Assembly: GCA_016188575.1 (NCBI GenBank)
Contig: JACPHN010000015.1
Span: forward strand, 1 to 35,728
Direction: 5' to 3'
Length of the DNA: 35,728 nt
Source: Candidatus Schekmanbacteria bacterium
GTDB taxonomy: Bacteria; CSSED10-310; JACPHN01
The notes under the pieces are model-generated. The model was not told the DNA's origin. It searched no databases and worked only from the letters and a program-made list of their open reading frames with translations. The position numbers and the translations under genes are program-made. This document shows positions 25,030 to 32,586 of the stretch, piece after piece (position 1 is the stretch's first letter; every line of letters begins with the position of its first letter).

Positions 25030-25099
25030 ACACCGAGCCACGCGAGCAAGGCGTCGGGAGGACCTCCTTCCCTTGCTTGCAGGCTCGACCGCTCGGTGT
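25030..25099. other. Nested 70-bp inverted-repeat structure
   Basis: ACACCGAGC (25030-25038) pairs with GCTCGGTGT (25091-25099). Inside, GAGCAAGG (25044-25051) faces CCTTGCTT (25071-25078), and GGAG/CTCC closes a short loop near 25057-25067. The arms lie in order, so one long imperfect hairpin can form. Terminator, structured RNA or mobile-repeat identity cannot be told apart. Confidence 0.5.
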
Positions 25100-25142
25100 C
25101 AAGTATAATTGACGAAATCCAGTCACGCAAGATGGCGGCGCG

Positions 25143-25258
25143 GCCTGAGTCCACTGCCCGTCAGATCGCAAACTGCGCGGAAAGCGCATTACGAAACCCC
25201 CCCACCTAATCTCCCCCGCTGCGGCGAGAGGAACGGATGGGGCGTTCTCGCGTCGACT
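25143..25258 (+). repeat. Dispersed palindromic repeat, copy 3
   Basis: The copy runs from GCCTGAGTCCACTGC through GCGGAAAGCGCATTACGAA, a C-rich hairpin core near CTCCCCCGCTGCGGCGAGAG, to GGGGCGTTCTCGCGTCGAC. Same order and spacing as copy 1 (read on the minus strand). It lies behind the ankyrin gene. Confidence 0.78.
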
Positions 25259-25281
25259 CCAAGCCAGGGGCGGCGCCTGGA

Positions 25282-25911
25282 TCAGGGGGTCGACTTGACT
25301 CGGGCGGGAGCGCCACTCAGGCGGCCTCGGCAAGCCGGATTCTTGAGCGCCTCGGCGTAATCGGCCGCGGTCTTGTCGCCGTATCCACGGGCCGCAGCGT
25401 CGATTCCCTTTTGCCGCAGCAGCCAGTCAATGACCCCAAGGTAGTCGTCAAACCGCACGGACGAGCCCTCTTTGCAACCGTAAAGAACGGCGGTGATCAG
25501 CAGCGTGTTCCCGCTGGCGTCGCGGACGTTGATCTCCGCCCCCTGCGCGAGCAGGTACTCCGCAATCCTGAGATGGCCGTTGGCGACGGCGTAGCCGAGC
25601 GCCGTGAAACCGTCGCGGTCGGTAGCGTCGATGCTCGATCCGCTCGCGCCTCCCAGCTCGAGCAAGGTCTCCACGGCGTCCTGCCGGCCCAGCTTTGCCG
25701 CCAGCATGAGCGCGGAAATGCCGTCCCGGCTCGTCTCCTCCAGGAGTTTTTCCTGGCGCGCCGCCTGCCGTATGTCTTCGACCGTGCCGTGGCGGATCGC
25801 CTCGAAGCAGGCCGGCTCCACATCTCTCATGAAATAGAAGCCCACGAGCACGACCACCAAGCCTGCGATTGCCCCAGCCGCTCGGCCGACTCCTGGATGT
25901 GCAATGTTCAC
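25282..25911 (-). CDS. Membrane-anchored ankyrin-repeat protein
   Basis: This 209-aa protein starts at GTG 25911 with GGGAGGG about eight bases upstream; the longer frame to 26052 has no protein-like sequence. Residues about 13-28 form one membrane segment (AIAGLVVVLVGFYFM). The rest carries about four ankyrin units: TSRDGISALMLAAKLGRQDAVETLLELG, DRDGFTALGYAVANGHLRIAEYLLAQG, and DASGNTLLITAVLYG with a longer loop, split by their helices at about residues 60-180. Ankyrin repeats bind other proteins; the partner is unknown. The protein probably faces the periplasm. Short units of this kind occur widely in proteobacteria. Confidence 0.85.
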   Translation of the reverse strand: MNIAHPGVGRAAGAIAGLVVVLVGFYFMRDVEPACFEAIRHGTVEDIRQAARQEKLLEETSRDGISALMLAAKLGRQDAVETLLELGGASGSSIDATDRDGFTALGYAVANGHLRIAEYLLAQGAEINVRDASGNTLLITAVLYGCKEGSSVRFDDYLGVIDWLLRQKGIDAAARGYGDKTAADYAEALKNPACRGRLSGAPARVKSTP

Positions 25912-26112
25912 GGCACCACCCTCCCTCGCCGCGCACTTTACCGCTACCGAAGGCCGGCGCGCAATCCGTCGCCCGTTATCGCTTGAAGTTTGGACGCACG
26001 TCGTCATAGGAATTTCCCCACGGCCACGACCCGACCGAGCGCGATCGGCCAAGCAACCGCGCGCGCTACCGAGCGTTCAACCCAGAACTAGCCGAAAGAG
26101 GCGGCTCAGACC

Positions 26113-26961
26113 ATGAAATCCACTAGCTCCGCGCCGGCCCACAAGGACATGTCCGCTTCCGTTGGTCAGGTCGGCGCCGCAGCCGCCCCGACCCCAGGCG
26201 CCGCGGCCCCCCGCTCGAAGCCTCTCAGCTTTGCAGACAGCTATGCCGAAATCGGCCGGGATACCTTGACCGGTGAGTCTCTCGAAGGCGCGCTTTGCGC
26301 GTACCGCGGGAACCCCTCCGCGCTCCCCCGGCAGCCCGAGACCTGGCACGGCACCCCGGAACCTGCCGGACAGCGCCCAGGCTTCGCGGCGCTCGGCCTT
26401 GATGACGCGCTGCGCGTCGCAGTGGAGCAGGTCGAGCGCGCGGCCGGGCCAGCGGCGCGCGTAACCGCAGTCGATGAGCTCTGCGCGCTGGTTTCCCGTA
26501 TGAGCGAGGAGATCGTCAAGACGCTCGACACGGCCGACGCGGCAGGCGAGGCGGCAACGGAGAGGCTCGGCCTGTGCGAATCCGCCATCTTCGCGATGGT
26601 CCGTTTTGGCCTGGCAAGACACGTCGACGCGCTGCGAGACGTCATGCCCAAAGTCGCGATGGTGCGCCGGGCAGCTGCCGTTGCCATGATTGCCAGCGCC
26701 GCCGACTACGCAGCCGGGGTTCCGGCCCGTTTTTTCGCCCGGGAGCTCGCCGAAACCACATGGCCCAACGCTTATGGGGCGATCGATCAGGCATTCGACG
26801 ACGAACGCTTCTCCGCGTATCTCGGAATACTGAAGCAGGACGCCGACCGCTCCCTGGCGCGTGCCGCTCGGCAGCTCCTGGAGTCGGTGCTGCCGCCGCG
26901 GGGGTCGCTCGGCGGCCCGGACGGCGAACGATTCTGGAGCGCGTACGACGCCGCGCGGTGA
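26113..26961 (+). CDS. Hypothetical 282-aa protein, helical
   Basis: No family is recognised. Residues 1-40 are low-complexity Ala, Pro and Ser. Residues about 40-95 include SFADSYAEIGRDTLTGESLE and a Pro-rich stretch. From about 95 to 265 the protein is strongly helical, with heptad-like text such as LGLDDALRVAVEQVERAAG, MSEEIVKTLDTADAAGEAA and FARELAETTWPNAYGAIDQA. There is no signal peptide or membrane segment. ATG 26113 has only a distant AGAGG site, so the true start may be a little downstream (ATG at codon 13). Codon choice is strongly GC-ending, which supports coding on this strand rather than the long frame open on the other strand. Confidence 0.7.
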   Translation: MKSTSSAPAHKDMSASVGQVGAAAAPTPGAAAPRSKPLSFADSYAEIGRDTLTGESLEGALCAYRGNPSALPRQPETWHGTPEPAGQRPGFAALGLDDALRVAVEQVERAAGPAARVTAVDELCALVSRMSEEIVKTLDTADAAGEAATERLGLCESAIFAMVRFGLARHVDALRDVMPKVAMVRRAAAVAMIASAADYAAGVPARFFARELAETTWPNAYGAIDQAFDDERFSAYLGILKQDADRSLARAARQLLESVLPPRGSLGGPDGERFWSAYDAAR

Positions 26962-27070
26962 GCCTTGCATACGCTCGGCGGTGCGCTCACGGGACCACGA
27001 GGCGTCTGAGTAATCGGGGAGGACGCGTCTCGCCGGGGGCCCTCGCTTGCCAGTTCGGGTGTGTCTGTTC

Positions 27071-27111
27071 ACCCCCCCGCTTGCGGCGGAGAGGGTCGGG
27101 GTTGGGGGTGG
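27071..27111. repeat. Short C-rich/G-rich palindromic repeat
   Basis: ACCCCCCCGCTTGCGGCGGA followed by GAGGGTCGGGGTTGGGGGTGG is of the widespread 'CCCTCTCCCC...GGGGAGAGGG' dispersed class. It resembles the cores of copies 1-3 but lacks their flanks. It directly abuts the truncated end of the DUF559 remnant. Confidence 0.6.
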
Positions 27112-27114
27112 AAA

Positions 27115-27255
27115 TGTGATCGCCAAGCGCATCGACTGTTGCCTACGACACCGATGTTCATGCAACTGCCGCCGTCGCAACCTCGCCTGGAGAAGTCGTT
27201 CAGCGTCGGTCATCTCGGTCCTCAGAGAGCGGGCCAGAGCGCGTTGCTGCGCCAT
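27115..27255 (-). pseudogene. DUF559 endonuclease-like gene remnant
   Basis: The first 47 codons from ATG 27255 read LARSLRTEMTDAERLLQARL, then RRRQL, HEHRCRRQQS. This matches the N-terminal helix of DUF559 proteins, small PD-(D/E)xK nucleases related to very-short-patch-repair enzymes. The catalytic core that should follow (normally to about 120 residues) is absent. The match runs straight into the palindromic repeat at 27071-27111. The remaining open frame down to 26077 is antisense to another gene and not homologous. Truncation by repeat insertion or deletion is the simplest reading. Confidence 0.68.
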
Positions 27256-27516
27256 TGAAGGTCTCGATCAACACCGGCGAGCTTGCGCCGGTGGCCGGAC
27301 TCGACCTAGTATTGTCCTTACGGGTCTCGATGCCTGCCGGGATGCAGCCCTCCGGCGCAACTCGGCACCGGGCGTCAGGTACCCGCGACCAGCCCCCGAG
27401 GATCGGTGACCAGCCGATCGGGAAGGCCGACGCAAGTGCGCCGCGGGTGGTGCTGGGTGTCCGGAGCTCGCGTTAGCAAACCTTGCCGCACCTGGGGTGG
27501 TGCAAAGGAGAAGCCT

Positions 27517-28242
27517 ATGCCGACCATCAGATTGCTCACCAGGCCAGCCGCGCGCCGCGCCGTTCGCGGCGCCGCCGCCGTGATTGCCGCGTGTAGCCTC
27601 TTGACGGCCCGCGGTCTGGCCCTCGAGATTCCGGATCCGTTCGCCGCTCTCGACGAGACGGCGCGTTTTCTGCTCACTCCGCACGTCCCTGGCGGCGACG
27701 TGGTGGAGGGCCTGTTGGAAACTCTGCCTTCGCCTGATGAGGTACCACTCGCACTGGAGCTCGCGCGTATCAGCAAGAAGCCGCCCATGGACATTGCTCG
27801 GCTCCGGCGCGCGGGCAAGCCGTGGCGCGAGATTGCTCACGTCCTGCGCGTCCCGGCTCCAGCGCTGCTGGTGCCGGATCTGCCGGACAGGCTCGTGCCT
27901 CCGGGGCTCTCAGAGGCCTACGCGGTGCTGCGCCGGGCCACGCGCGATGGCGTCTGGCTCGCTGACGCGCTCACCGATAACGCAATCCTTCAACTCTCCG
28001 CGCTGCGGCTCGCCGTCGTCGACCTTCACCTCGATCCCGGCGAGATCTTCTCGCGCGTCCACTCCGGAATTCGGCTTCCGCTGGCGATTCACGCGGTCGC
28101 CAAGGCGCACGCCGACCGCGGGATTGGGCCACCGCCGTGGGCTCCGGCGAAAGGCTACCGGTCCCACAAGGCGGACAAGCACAAGCACGACCGCGACAAG
28201 GGGCACGACGGAAAGCACGGTAAGGGTCGGGGGCGCCATTGA
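27517..28242 (+). CDS. Exported protein with Lys/His-rich C-terminal tail
   Basis: This 241-aa protein starts at ATG 27517, six bases after AAGGAG. Residues 1-33 form a signal peptide with an Arg-rich n-region (RRAVRGAAAVIAACSLLTARGLALE), so it should reach the periplasm. The middle (40-210) is mainly helical, with DEVPLALELARISKKPPMDI, WREIAHVLRVPAPALLVPDL and LHLDPGEIFSRVHSGI. The last 26 residues alternate His and Lys (KADKHKHDRDKGHDGKHGKG), a composition able to bind metal ions or polyanions. No family is recognised. A gene for a DUF457 membrane protein starts 22 bp later and is probably co-transcribed. Confidence 0.82.
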   Translation: MPTIRLLTRPAARRAVRGAAAVIAACSLLTARGLALEIPDPFAALDETARFLLTPHVPGGDVVEGLLETLPSPDEVPLALELARISKKPPMDIARLRRAGKPWREIAHVLRVPAPALLVPDLPDRLVPPGLSEAYAVLRRATRDGVWLADALTDNAILQLSALRLAVVDLHLDPGEIFSRVHSGIRLPLAIHAVAKAHADRGIGPPPWAPAKGYRSHKADKHKHDRDKGHDGKHGKGRGRH

Positions 28243-28264
28243 TCGGGGTCCAGCAGCGCAGGTG

Positions 28265-28837
28265 ATGGCGACGTTCATTACCCATCCAGCGGTGCCGCTC
28301 ATGGTGGCCATGCTCGCGGGACGCCGGCACGTCTCCCTGCGTCTCGCGCTTGCGGGCGTCTTCGTGTCTGTCCTGCCGGACGCGGACGTTGTCGGTTTCC
28401 GAGCGGGCATTCCCTACGAGAATATCCTCGGCCATCGGGGGTTCAGCCATTCCCTGAGTTTCGCGGCGATTTGCGCCGGGCTTGGCGCCCTCGGGCATCG
28501 CAGCCTGAAGGCATCGCGCTCGGTGGCGTTCGTCTTCCTGGCTGTAAGCATGGCTTCGCATGGCGGTCTTGACGCCATGACCGATGGTGGGCTAGGTGTC
28601 GCGTTCCTCGCGCCATTTGCGGATGACCGCTATTTCTTCGCCTGGCGGCCGCTTGAGGTTGCGCCCCTGAGCGCTCGGCGCTTTCTATCCGGCCGCGGCT
28701 GGGACGTGCTTCAATGCGAGCTCCGCTACGTGTGGCTTCCGTTTCTGGCTCTCGGCTCGCTCGGCCTCGCCTCGCGCTCCTGGGCGGGTGCGCACTTCCG
28801 GGGACGGGCGGGCCGCGTGACTGTTCGCCGCGATTGA
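28265..28837 (+). CDS. DUF457 / YdjM-like membrane-bound metal-dependent hydrolase family protein
   Basis: This 190-aa inner-membrane protein has four or so hydrophobic segments. Family motifs are present: THPAVPLM at the start, the metal-site candidates LPDADVVGF, HRGFSHSL and HGGLDAMTDGG, in their usual order. YdjM of E. coli belongs here and is under SOS control, but its substrate is unknown. ATG 28265 was chosen because homology begins at MATFITHP; GTG 28262 is equally possible. The gene follows the His-tail protein by 22 bp. Its last 153 bp overlap the antisense 3' end of the MFS transporter gene. Confidence 0.86.
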   Translation: MATFITHPAVPLMVAMLAGRRHVSLRLALAGVFVSVLPDADVVGFRAGIPYENILGHRGFSHSLSFAAICAGLGALGHRSLKASRSVAFVFLAVSMASHGGLDAMTDGGLGVAFLAPFADDRYFFAWRPLEVAPLSARRFLSGRGWDVLQCELRYVWLPFLALGSLGLASRSWAGAHFRGRAGRVTVRRD

Positions 28838-30217
28838 CAGCACGCGGATGAAGCGTTGGCGGCAGCGCGCGAGGCGCTGGCGTCGGGATAGCAACGCGGG
28901 GCGGGGCGCGTCACCCGGCGGCGGGTCGCGCTGCTCCTCGCCCTCGCCGTCGCTCACGCTCTCGCCGGAGCTGCCGCGCGGCCATCGCCGCAGCGGAGGC
29001 AACAGCGCCAGAAAGAAGGCCGACAAGACCAGCCCCGTCAGGAAAGTCGCGGCGTAACCCGTCCGGTCGGCCAGCAGGCCGGACAACCAGCTCCCGGGTG
29101 ACTTGCCAAGCACCTCGACGCACGCCAGCAGCGTGAAATGCGTGGCTCCGATGCGGCGATCGACTCGCGACATCATAAAGGCGAACATGGTCGTCGTCAG
29201 CGCCCCGCCGCAGAAATGTTCGGCACAGACAATGCCGAGCACGCGGGCGTCGTCGAGCACGGGGGGAGCAAAGGAGCTGGCGAGCCACCATTCTCCCGCC
29301 AATGGCACAAGGCGCGCCATCGCGGTCAAGGCCAGTGCTGAAAAAAGCGAGGAGCGGCTCGCGATCCAGCCGCCGGCGAGCGATCCGAGCAGTGAAAACA
29401 CCATTCCGTAGGTGCCCAACCAAAGTCCAATCCGCGCCACGGACAATCCCGCGTCCAGGAGAAACGGCTTGAACATGGCGTCTACGATTGACTCGCCGAG
29501 CTTGTAGGTCCCCACGACGAGCAGCAGCCAGCCCGCATCTGGAGCTTGTACGGCGCGGATTAGCGTGCGGACGACGCGCCGCGCGGGAGCGCCCGCGTCG
29601 AGCGCCGCGTTCGCGGGGCGCGGCGGTTCGCGGTAGAGCGCCGCGACCCCCGCCGCCGCCAGCACGACCGTCGCCATCACCCGCGTCATGCCGCTCCACC
29701 CGAGCTCCCCGCTCCAGAGCATGAGCAGACCACCACTGGCCAGCATGCCGACCTTGTAACCGACGACCTGAGCGGCATTGCCCAGTCCTAGCTCGCGCGG
29801 CTCGAGGATGTCGACCGCGAGCCCATCGACCGCGATGTCCAGGGTCGCGGCGACGGCATTCATGGCCAGGACGAGGAAGAGAATCGGTCCGAGGTCGCGC
29901 TCGAGGGCCAGATGGCTGGCGCCCACACACAGCGCGGCGAGAGCAACCAGACAGGGAACGATCCAACTCTTGCGATGGCCGTAGCTCGCCGAACCGTAGC
30001 CGTCGACTGCCGGTGCCCACAGGATCTTGAGTAGCCACGGCGCCGCCAGCATGCCGGCCAGGCCGATCGCCGTCAGTGAGGTGCCGTGAGCGCGCAGCAG
30101 CACCGGCACAGCCGTAGCCTGAAAGCCGAACGGCAGCCCCTCGGCGAAGTACAGAAGACTCAGGATCGCAAGGCGCGGCATGGGGCTTGATGGTGGCTCG
30201 GAATTGGGGGAAGACAA
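28685..30217 (-). CDS. MFS transporter, AmpG-like
   Basis: This 510-aa inner-membrane carrier has 12 predicted spans and AmpG/acetyl-CoA-transporter family traits: LSLLYFAEGLPFGFQATAVPVLL, a gating loop GSASYGHRKSW, ATLDIAVDGLAVDILEPREL and YKLGESIVDAMFKPFLLDAG, each near the expected positions. AmpG imports muropeptides in peptidoglycan recycling, but related proteins move other compounds. Homology stops near residue 413. The remaining 97 residues are polar, Arg/Ala/Pro-rich and unlike the family, and their gene segment runs antisense into the DUF457 gene. The start may be TTG 30217 or ATG 30181; neither has a good ribosome site. Confidence 0.86.
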   Translation of the reverse strand: MSSPNSEPPSSPMPRLAILSLLYFAEGLPFGFQATAVPVLLRAHGTSLTAIGLAGMLAAPWLLKILWAPAVDGYGSASYGHRKSWIVPCLVALAALCVGASHLALERDLGPILFLVLAMNAVAATLDIAVDGLAVDILEPRELGLGNAAQVVGYKVGMLASGGLLMLWSGELGWSGMTRVMATVVLAAAGVAALYREPPRPANAALDAGAPARRVVRTLIRAVQAPDAGWLLLVVGTYKLGESIVDAMFKPFLLDAGLSVARIGLWLGTYGMVFSLLGSLAGGWIASRSSLFSALALTAMARLVPLAGEWWLASSFAPPVLDDARVLGIVCAEHFCGGALTTTMFAFMMSRVDRRIGATHFTLLACVEVLGKSPGSWLSGLLADRTGYAATFLTGLVLSAFFLALLPPLRRWPRGSSGESVSDGEGEEQRDPPPGDAPRPALLSRRQRLARCRQRFIRVLSIAANSHAARPSPEVRTRPGARGEAERAESQKRKPHVAELALKHVPAAAG

Positions 30218-30237
30218 GGTTACAATAGCATATTTTC

Positions 30238-30401
30238 GGCGTCGGCCGAATGTGGTCTACACTTGCCGGAAGTTGAAAGAGGTGCGACACCTGATAGGGG
30301 TAGGAAGGGCCGGTTACTCCCGGCCCTTCCTACCCCTATCAGGCAAGGCAGCTCCGAACGCACCGCTTGTAAACGAGGAAACCCGACATTCGGCCGGCGC
30401 C
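30238..30401. repeat. Nested inverted repeat with 24-bp perfect inner arms
   Basis: The inner arms are 30290-30313 and 30320-30343: 24 of 24 pairs, containing CTGATAGGGGTAGGAAGGGC and its complement, with a 6-base loop TTACTC. Outer arms GGCGTCGGCCGAATGT (30238-30253) and ACATTCGGCCGGCGCC (30386-30401) match at 15 of 16 positions. The regions between inner and outer arms (36 and 42 bp) do not pair well. The element lies between the divergent MFS and CrtI-like genes. It could be a small non-autonomous mobile element, a cruciform or a structured leader; no T-run follows. Confidence 0.8.
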
Positions 30402-30431
30402 GTATTTTCGCGACCCAGTGATAGGGAGAAC

Positions 30432-31925
30432 ATGCAGATGCGCGGCGAATACGATGCGATCGTGATCGGGACGGGGCTCGGAGGCGCGGCGTCAGCGGCG
30501 GTAATGGCGAGTGAGGGGCTGCGGGTTCTGGTGCTCGAGAAAAACACCCGAATGGGTGGCGTGTGCGCCGCGTATGAAAAGCGCGGGTTCACCATCGACA
30601 TCGGCACGCACATGTTCAGTCGCGGCGCCGCCGGACCACTCGGCGCCATTGCCCGCCGCGTCGGTGCGGCGGTGCCCAGGTTTTGCCAGCCGGCGGATCT
30701 CGCCGTGTGCACCGGATTCGGTGCCCACATTACGGTGCCGCGCGACCTCTACCGCTATCCGCTGTTTCTCCTGGATGCCTATCGACAGCTCCGCGTGCGG
30801 CCGTGGGAGCTCCCTGGGATCTATCGCTTCTTTCGCGACGTGGTAGCGATGCCGGAGTACGCGATCGTCAAGCTCGACCGGGTGACGATGTTCGATTTTC
30901 TCACGCGCTACACGAAGAACCCCCATCTGATTGGGCTGTTTGGTTTTTTGCTTGGCCTCTATTTTATTCTTCCCCTGCGCGAGGTCAGCGCCGGAGAGGG
31001 GGTGTGGTGCTTCCAGCGGATGGCGCGAGACCGCGCGCTGTCCTATCCGTTGGGAGGCAGCCAGGCGGTCCCGGCGACGCTGATGGCGGCGGCGGCCGGT
31101 CATGGCGCGCGCGTCGAGCTGCGCGCCGAGGTGGTCCGCATCCACGTTGACGGGGGACGAGCTCGCGGGGTGGAGCTTGCCGACGGGCGGGTTTTTGAAG
31201 CTCCTGTGGTTGTGGGAACGACGAGTCTGAAAGATCACGTGAACCGGCTCGTGGGTCCTGCACATTTCCCGGAGAGTTATGTATCCAGGGTCACGGGTAT
31301 CCAGGGCTCGATGATCGCGGTGCAGGCGAAGATCGCTCTGAAGAAGCCGCTGGTGCGAGCGGGTGCGGTGGTTGGTGGGCACAGCGACATATTCGACCTG
31401 AACAATCTCAAGGTGGAAGATTTCGATCGCATGTATGAAGACGTGGTCGCCGGCCGCGTGACGCGGGCGACGCCGATTTACGCGCCGGTGCCGACCAACT
31501 TCGACAGCACGCTTGGGCCTCGCGGATGCCAGCTCATCACCGCGTGCGCCGTCGCTCCGACCCTCGATATTCCGCTGGTGGACTCGCCCGCGCGCTGGAT
31601 CGACAACATGATGCTGACGCTCGAAAGGATCATTCCGGGCCTGCACGTGAGCTCGCTGTTCATCGACACCATGGACGTTCGGTTCATCCAGCGCTGGATG
31701 GGGAAGACAGGAGGCTCGGCAGTGAGCACGGGTCAGGTCGTGGGGCAGGTGGGCAATCGGCGTCCGCCGGTTCGCACTCCGATCGTCGGCCTTTACGTCT
31801 GCGGTGATGGGGCTGGGGCCCGGGGCGTCGGCACCGAGCTCGCGGCGCGCAGCGGCGAGCTGGCTGCCGACACCGTAATCTGCGACTATGTGAACGGGCT
31901 GCTCGGCGTGGCGCCACGCATCTGA
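30432..31925 (+). CDS. CrtI-like FAD-dependent oxidoreductase (phytoene desaturase family)
   Basis: This 497-aa flavoprotein has the N-terminal FAD Rossmann motif VIGTGLGG with the acidic residue in VLVLEKNTRMGG, followed by the family sequence YEKRGFTIDIGTHMFS. The C-terminal FAD site reads GLYVCGDGAGARGVGTELAA at about 453-472. This order is typical of phytoene desaturases, carotene isomerases and all-trans-retinol saturase-like enzymes. The middle contains a hydrophobic stretch (IGLFGFLLGLYFILPL) fitting a lipid substrate. Which carotenoid or other isoprenoid it acts on cannot be told, since no crtB or crtE is nearby. ATG 30432 has AGGGAGA just upstream; ATG 30438 is an alternative. It converges on the GAF gene, 12 bp between stops. 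Confidence 0.87.
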   Translation: MQMRGEYDAIVIGTGLGGAASAAVMASEGLRVLVLEKNTRMGGVCAAYEKRGFTIDIGTHMFSRGAAGPLGAIARRVGAAVPRFCQPADLAVCTGFGAHITVPRDLYRYPLFLLDAYRQLRVRPWELPGIYRFFRDVVAMPEYAIVKLDRVTMFDFLTRYTKNPHLIGLFGFLLGLYFILPLREVSAGEGVWCFQRMARDRALSYPLGGSQAVPATLMAAAAGHGARVELRAEVVRIHVDGGRARGVELADGRVFEAPVVVGTTSLKDHVNRLVGPAHFPESYVSRVTGIQGSMIAVQAKIALKKPLVRAGAVVGGHSDIFDLNNLKVEDFDRMYEDVVAGRVTRATPIYAPVPTNFDSTLGPRGCQLITACAVAPTLDIPLVDSPARWIDNMMLTLERIIPGLHVSSLFIDTMDVRFIQRWMGKTGGSAVSTGQVVGQVGNRRPPVRTPIVGLYVCGDGAGARGVGTELAARSGELAADTVICDYVNGLLGVAPRI

Positions 31926-31937
31926 GGGCCGATCGAG

Positions 31938-32516
31938 CTATTTTTTCGGCGTGCTGCTGCAGCGGCGGTGCGCGCGCCAGACGCGATCGAGGTGGGGTGC
32001 GAGGGTGTCGCACAGCATGCGGAGACGCTCGGCAGCCTCCGGCAAGAAATCCGGACCGCTGGCGTCGGGTTCGTCGCCGCACCGGCTAAGCTCGGCGACG
32101 GCAACGATTTCTCCGGTCACCGTGCGCATGGGGGTGGCGATCATCTTGTGGATCGGTTTGGAGATGCCGCTGACGTTGCCGACGCGCTCATAAAAGCCAT
32201 AGTGGCTTCCTTTCTTGACCGCGTTGTCGATCAGCGGCGAACCCTGTGCGATCGCGCGACCCGCCACGCTGCGGTTGTTGACCGGGAAGGCGTTTCCGCC
32301 GGCGAGTCGCGGCGGATAGACGAAAACCAGATGACTCCGTTCCGCGGTCAGCATCAGCAGCGCCACCTGGCTTGCCGGCGCGCCGCCTTCGAGGGTGTGG
32401 AGCACGAAGGAAGCGGCGAGGTCCACCATCTCCTCGAAGCGCTGCTCAAGGGTGTCAGGGGTAACGGAGTCGGCGAGACGGCGGAGCTCGCTTGCGATGG
32501 CTAGTGGAGACTTCAT
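31938..32516 (-). CDS. GAF-domain-like protein
   Basis: This 192-aa cytoplasmic protein starts at ATG 32516 behind GGAGAACCACC. After an N-terminal helix (LEQRFEEMVDLAASFVLHTLE) residues about 45-165 have the GAF pattern: ASQVALLMLTAERSHLVFVY, RSVAGRAIAQGSPLIDNAVKK and KMIATPMRTVTGEIVAVAEL. GAF domains bind small ligands or sense redox state. No output domain such as a kinase or cyclase is attached, so it may signal through a partner protein or a missing gene. The last helix ends in a basic tail at ECT-less RRCSSTPKK. The neighbour downstream on the other strand converges after 12 bp. Confidence 0.8.
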   Translation of the reverse strand: MKSPLAIASELRRLADSVTPDTLEQRFEEMVDLAASFVLHTLEGGAPASQVALLMLTAERSHLVFVYPPRLAGGNAFPVNNRSVAGRAIAQGSPLIDNAVKKGSHYGFYERVGNVSGISKPIHKMIATPMRTVTGEIVAVAELSRCGDEPDASGPDFLPEAAERLRMLCDTLAPHLDRVWRAHRRCSSTPKK

Positions 32517-32586
32517 GGTGGTTCTCCCGGTTGCTTGTTGGTGATTCCCCGGTGTGTTATCGGCGCTTTTTGGGATTTGCCTGCGG

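Larger units (their letters stand above)
24822..25281. other. Gene-poor gap with hairpin and dispersed repeat
   Basis: No protein-coding frame is supported in these 460 bp. The stretch holds the nested hairpin at 25030-25099 and dispersed repeat copy 3 at 25143-25258. A TATAAT at 25104-25109 has no matching -35 at a usual distance. Confidence 0.5.
26962..27516. other. Gap with nuclease remnant and repeat
   Basis: These 555 bp hold a DUF559 gene remnant at 27115-27255 (-) and a GC-rich palindromic repeat at 27071-27111. The rest shows nothing I can assign, apart from AAGGAG at 27505-27510 serving the next gene. Confidence 0.55.

Noticed and set aside
25104-25109. Consensus TATAAT as promoter
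   Set aside because: No -35 hexamer lies 16-18 bp upstream, and no gene follows on that strand within a useful distance.
26077-27255. Minus-strand frame of 392 codons as a complete gene
   Set aside because: Only its first 47 codons resemble DUF559; the rest is a palindromic repeat and antisense of the 282-aa gene.
31921-31940. T-run after the CrtI-like gene as intrinsic terminator
   Set aside because: The six T bases are the lysine codons at the end of the GAF gene on the other strand, and no stable stem precedes them.
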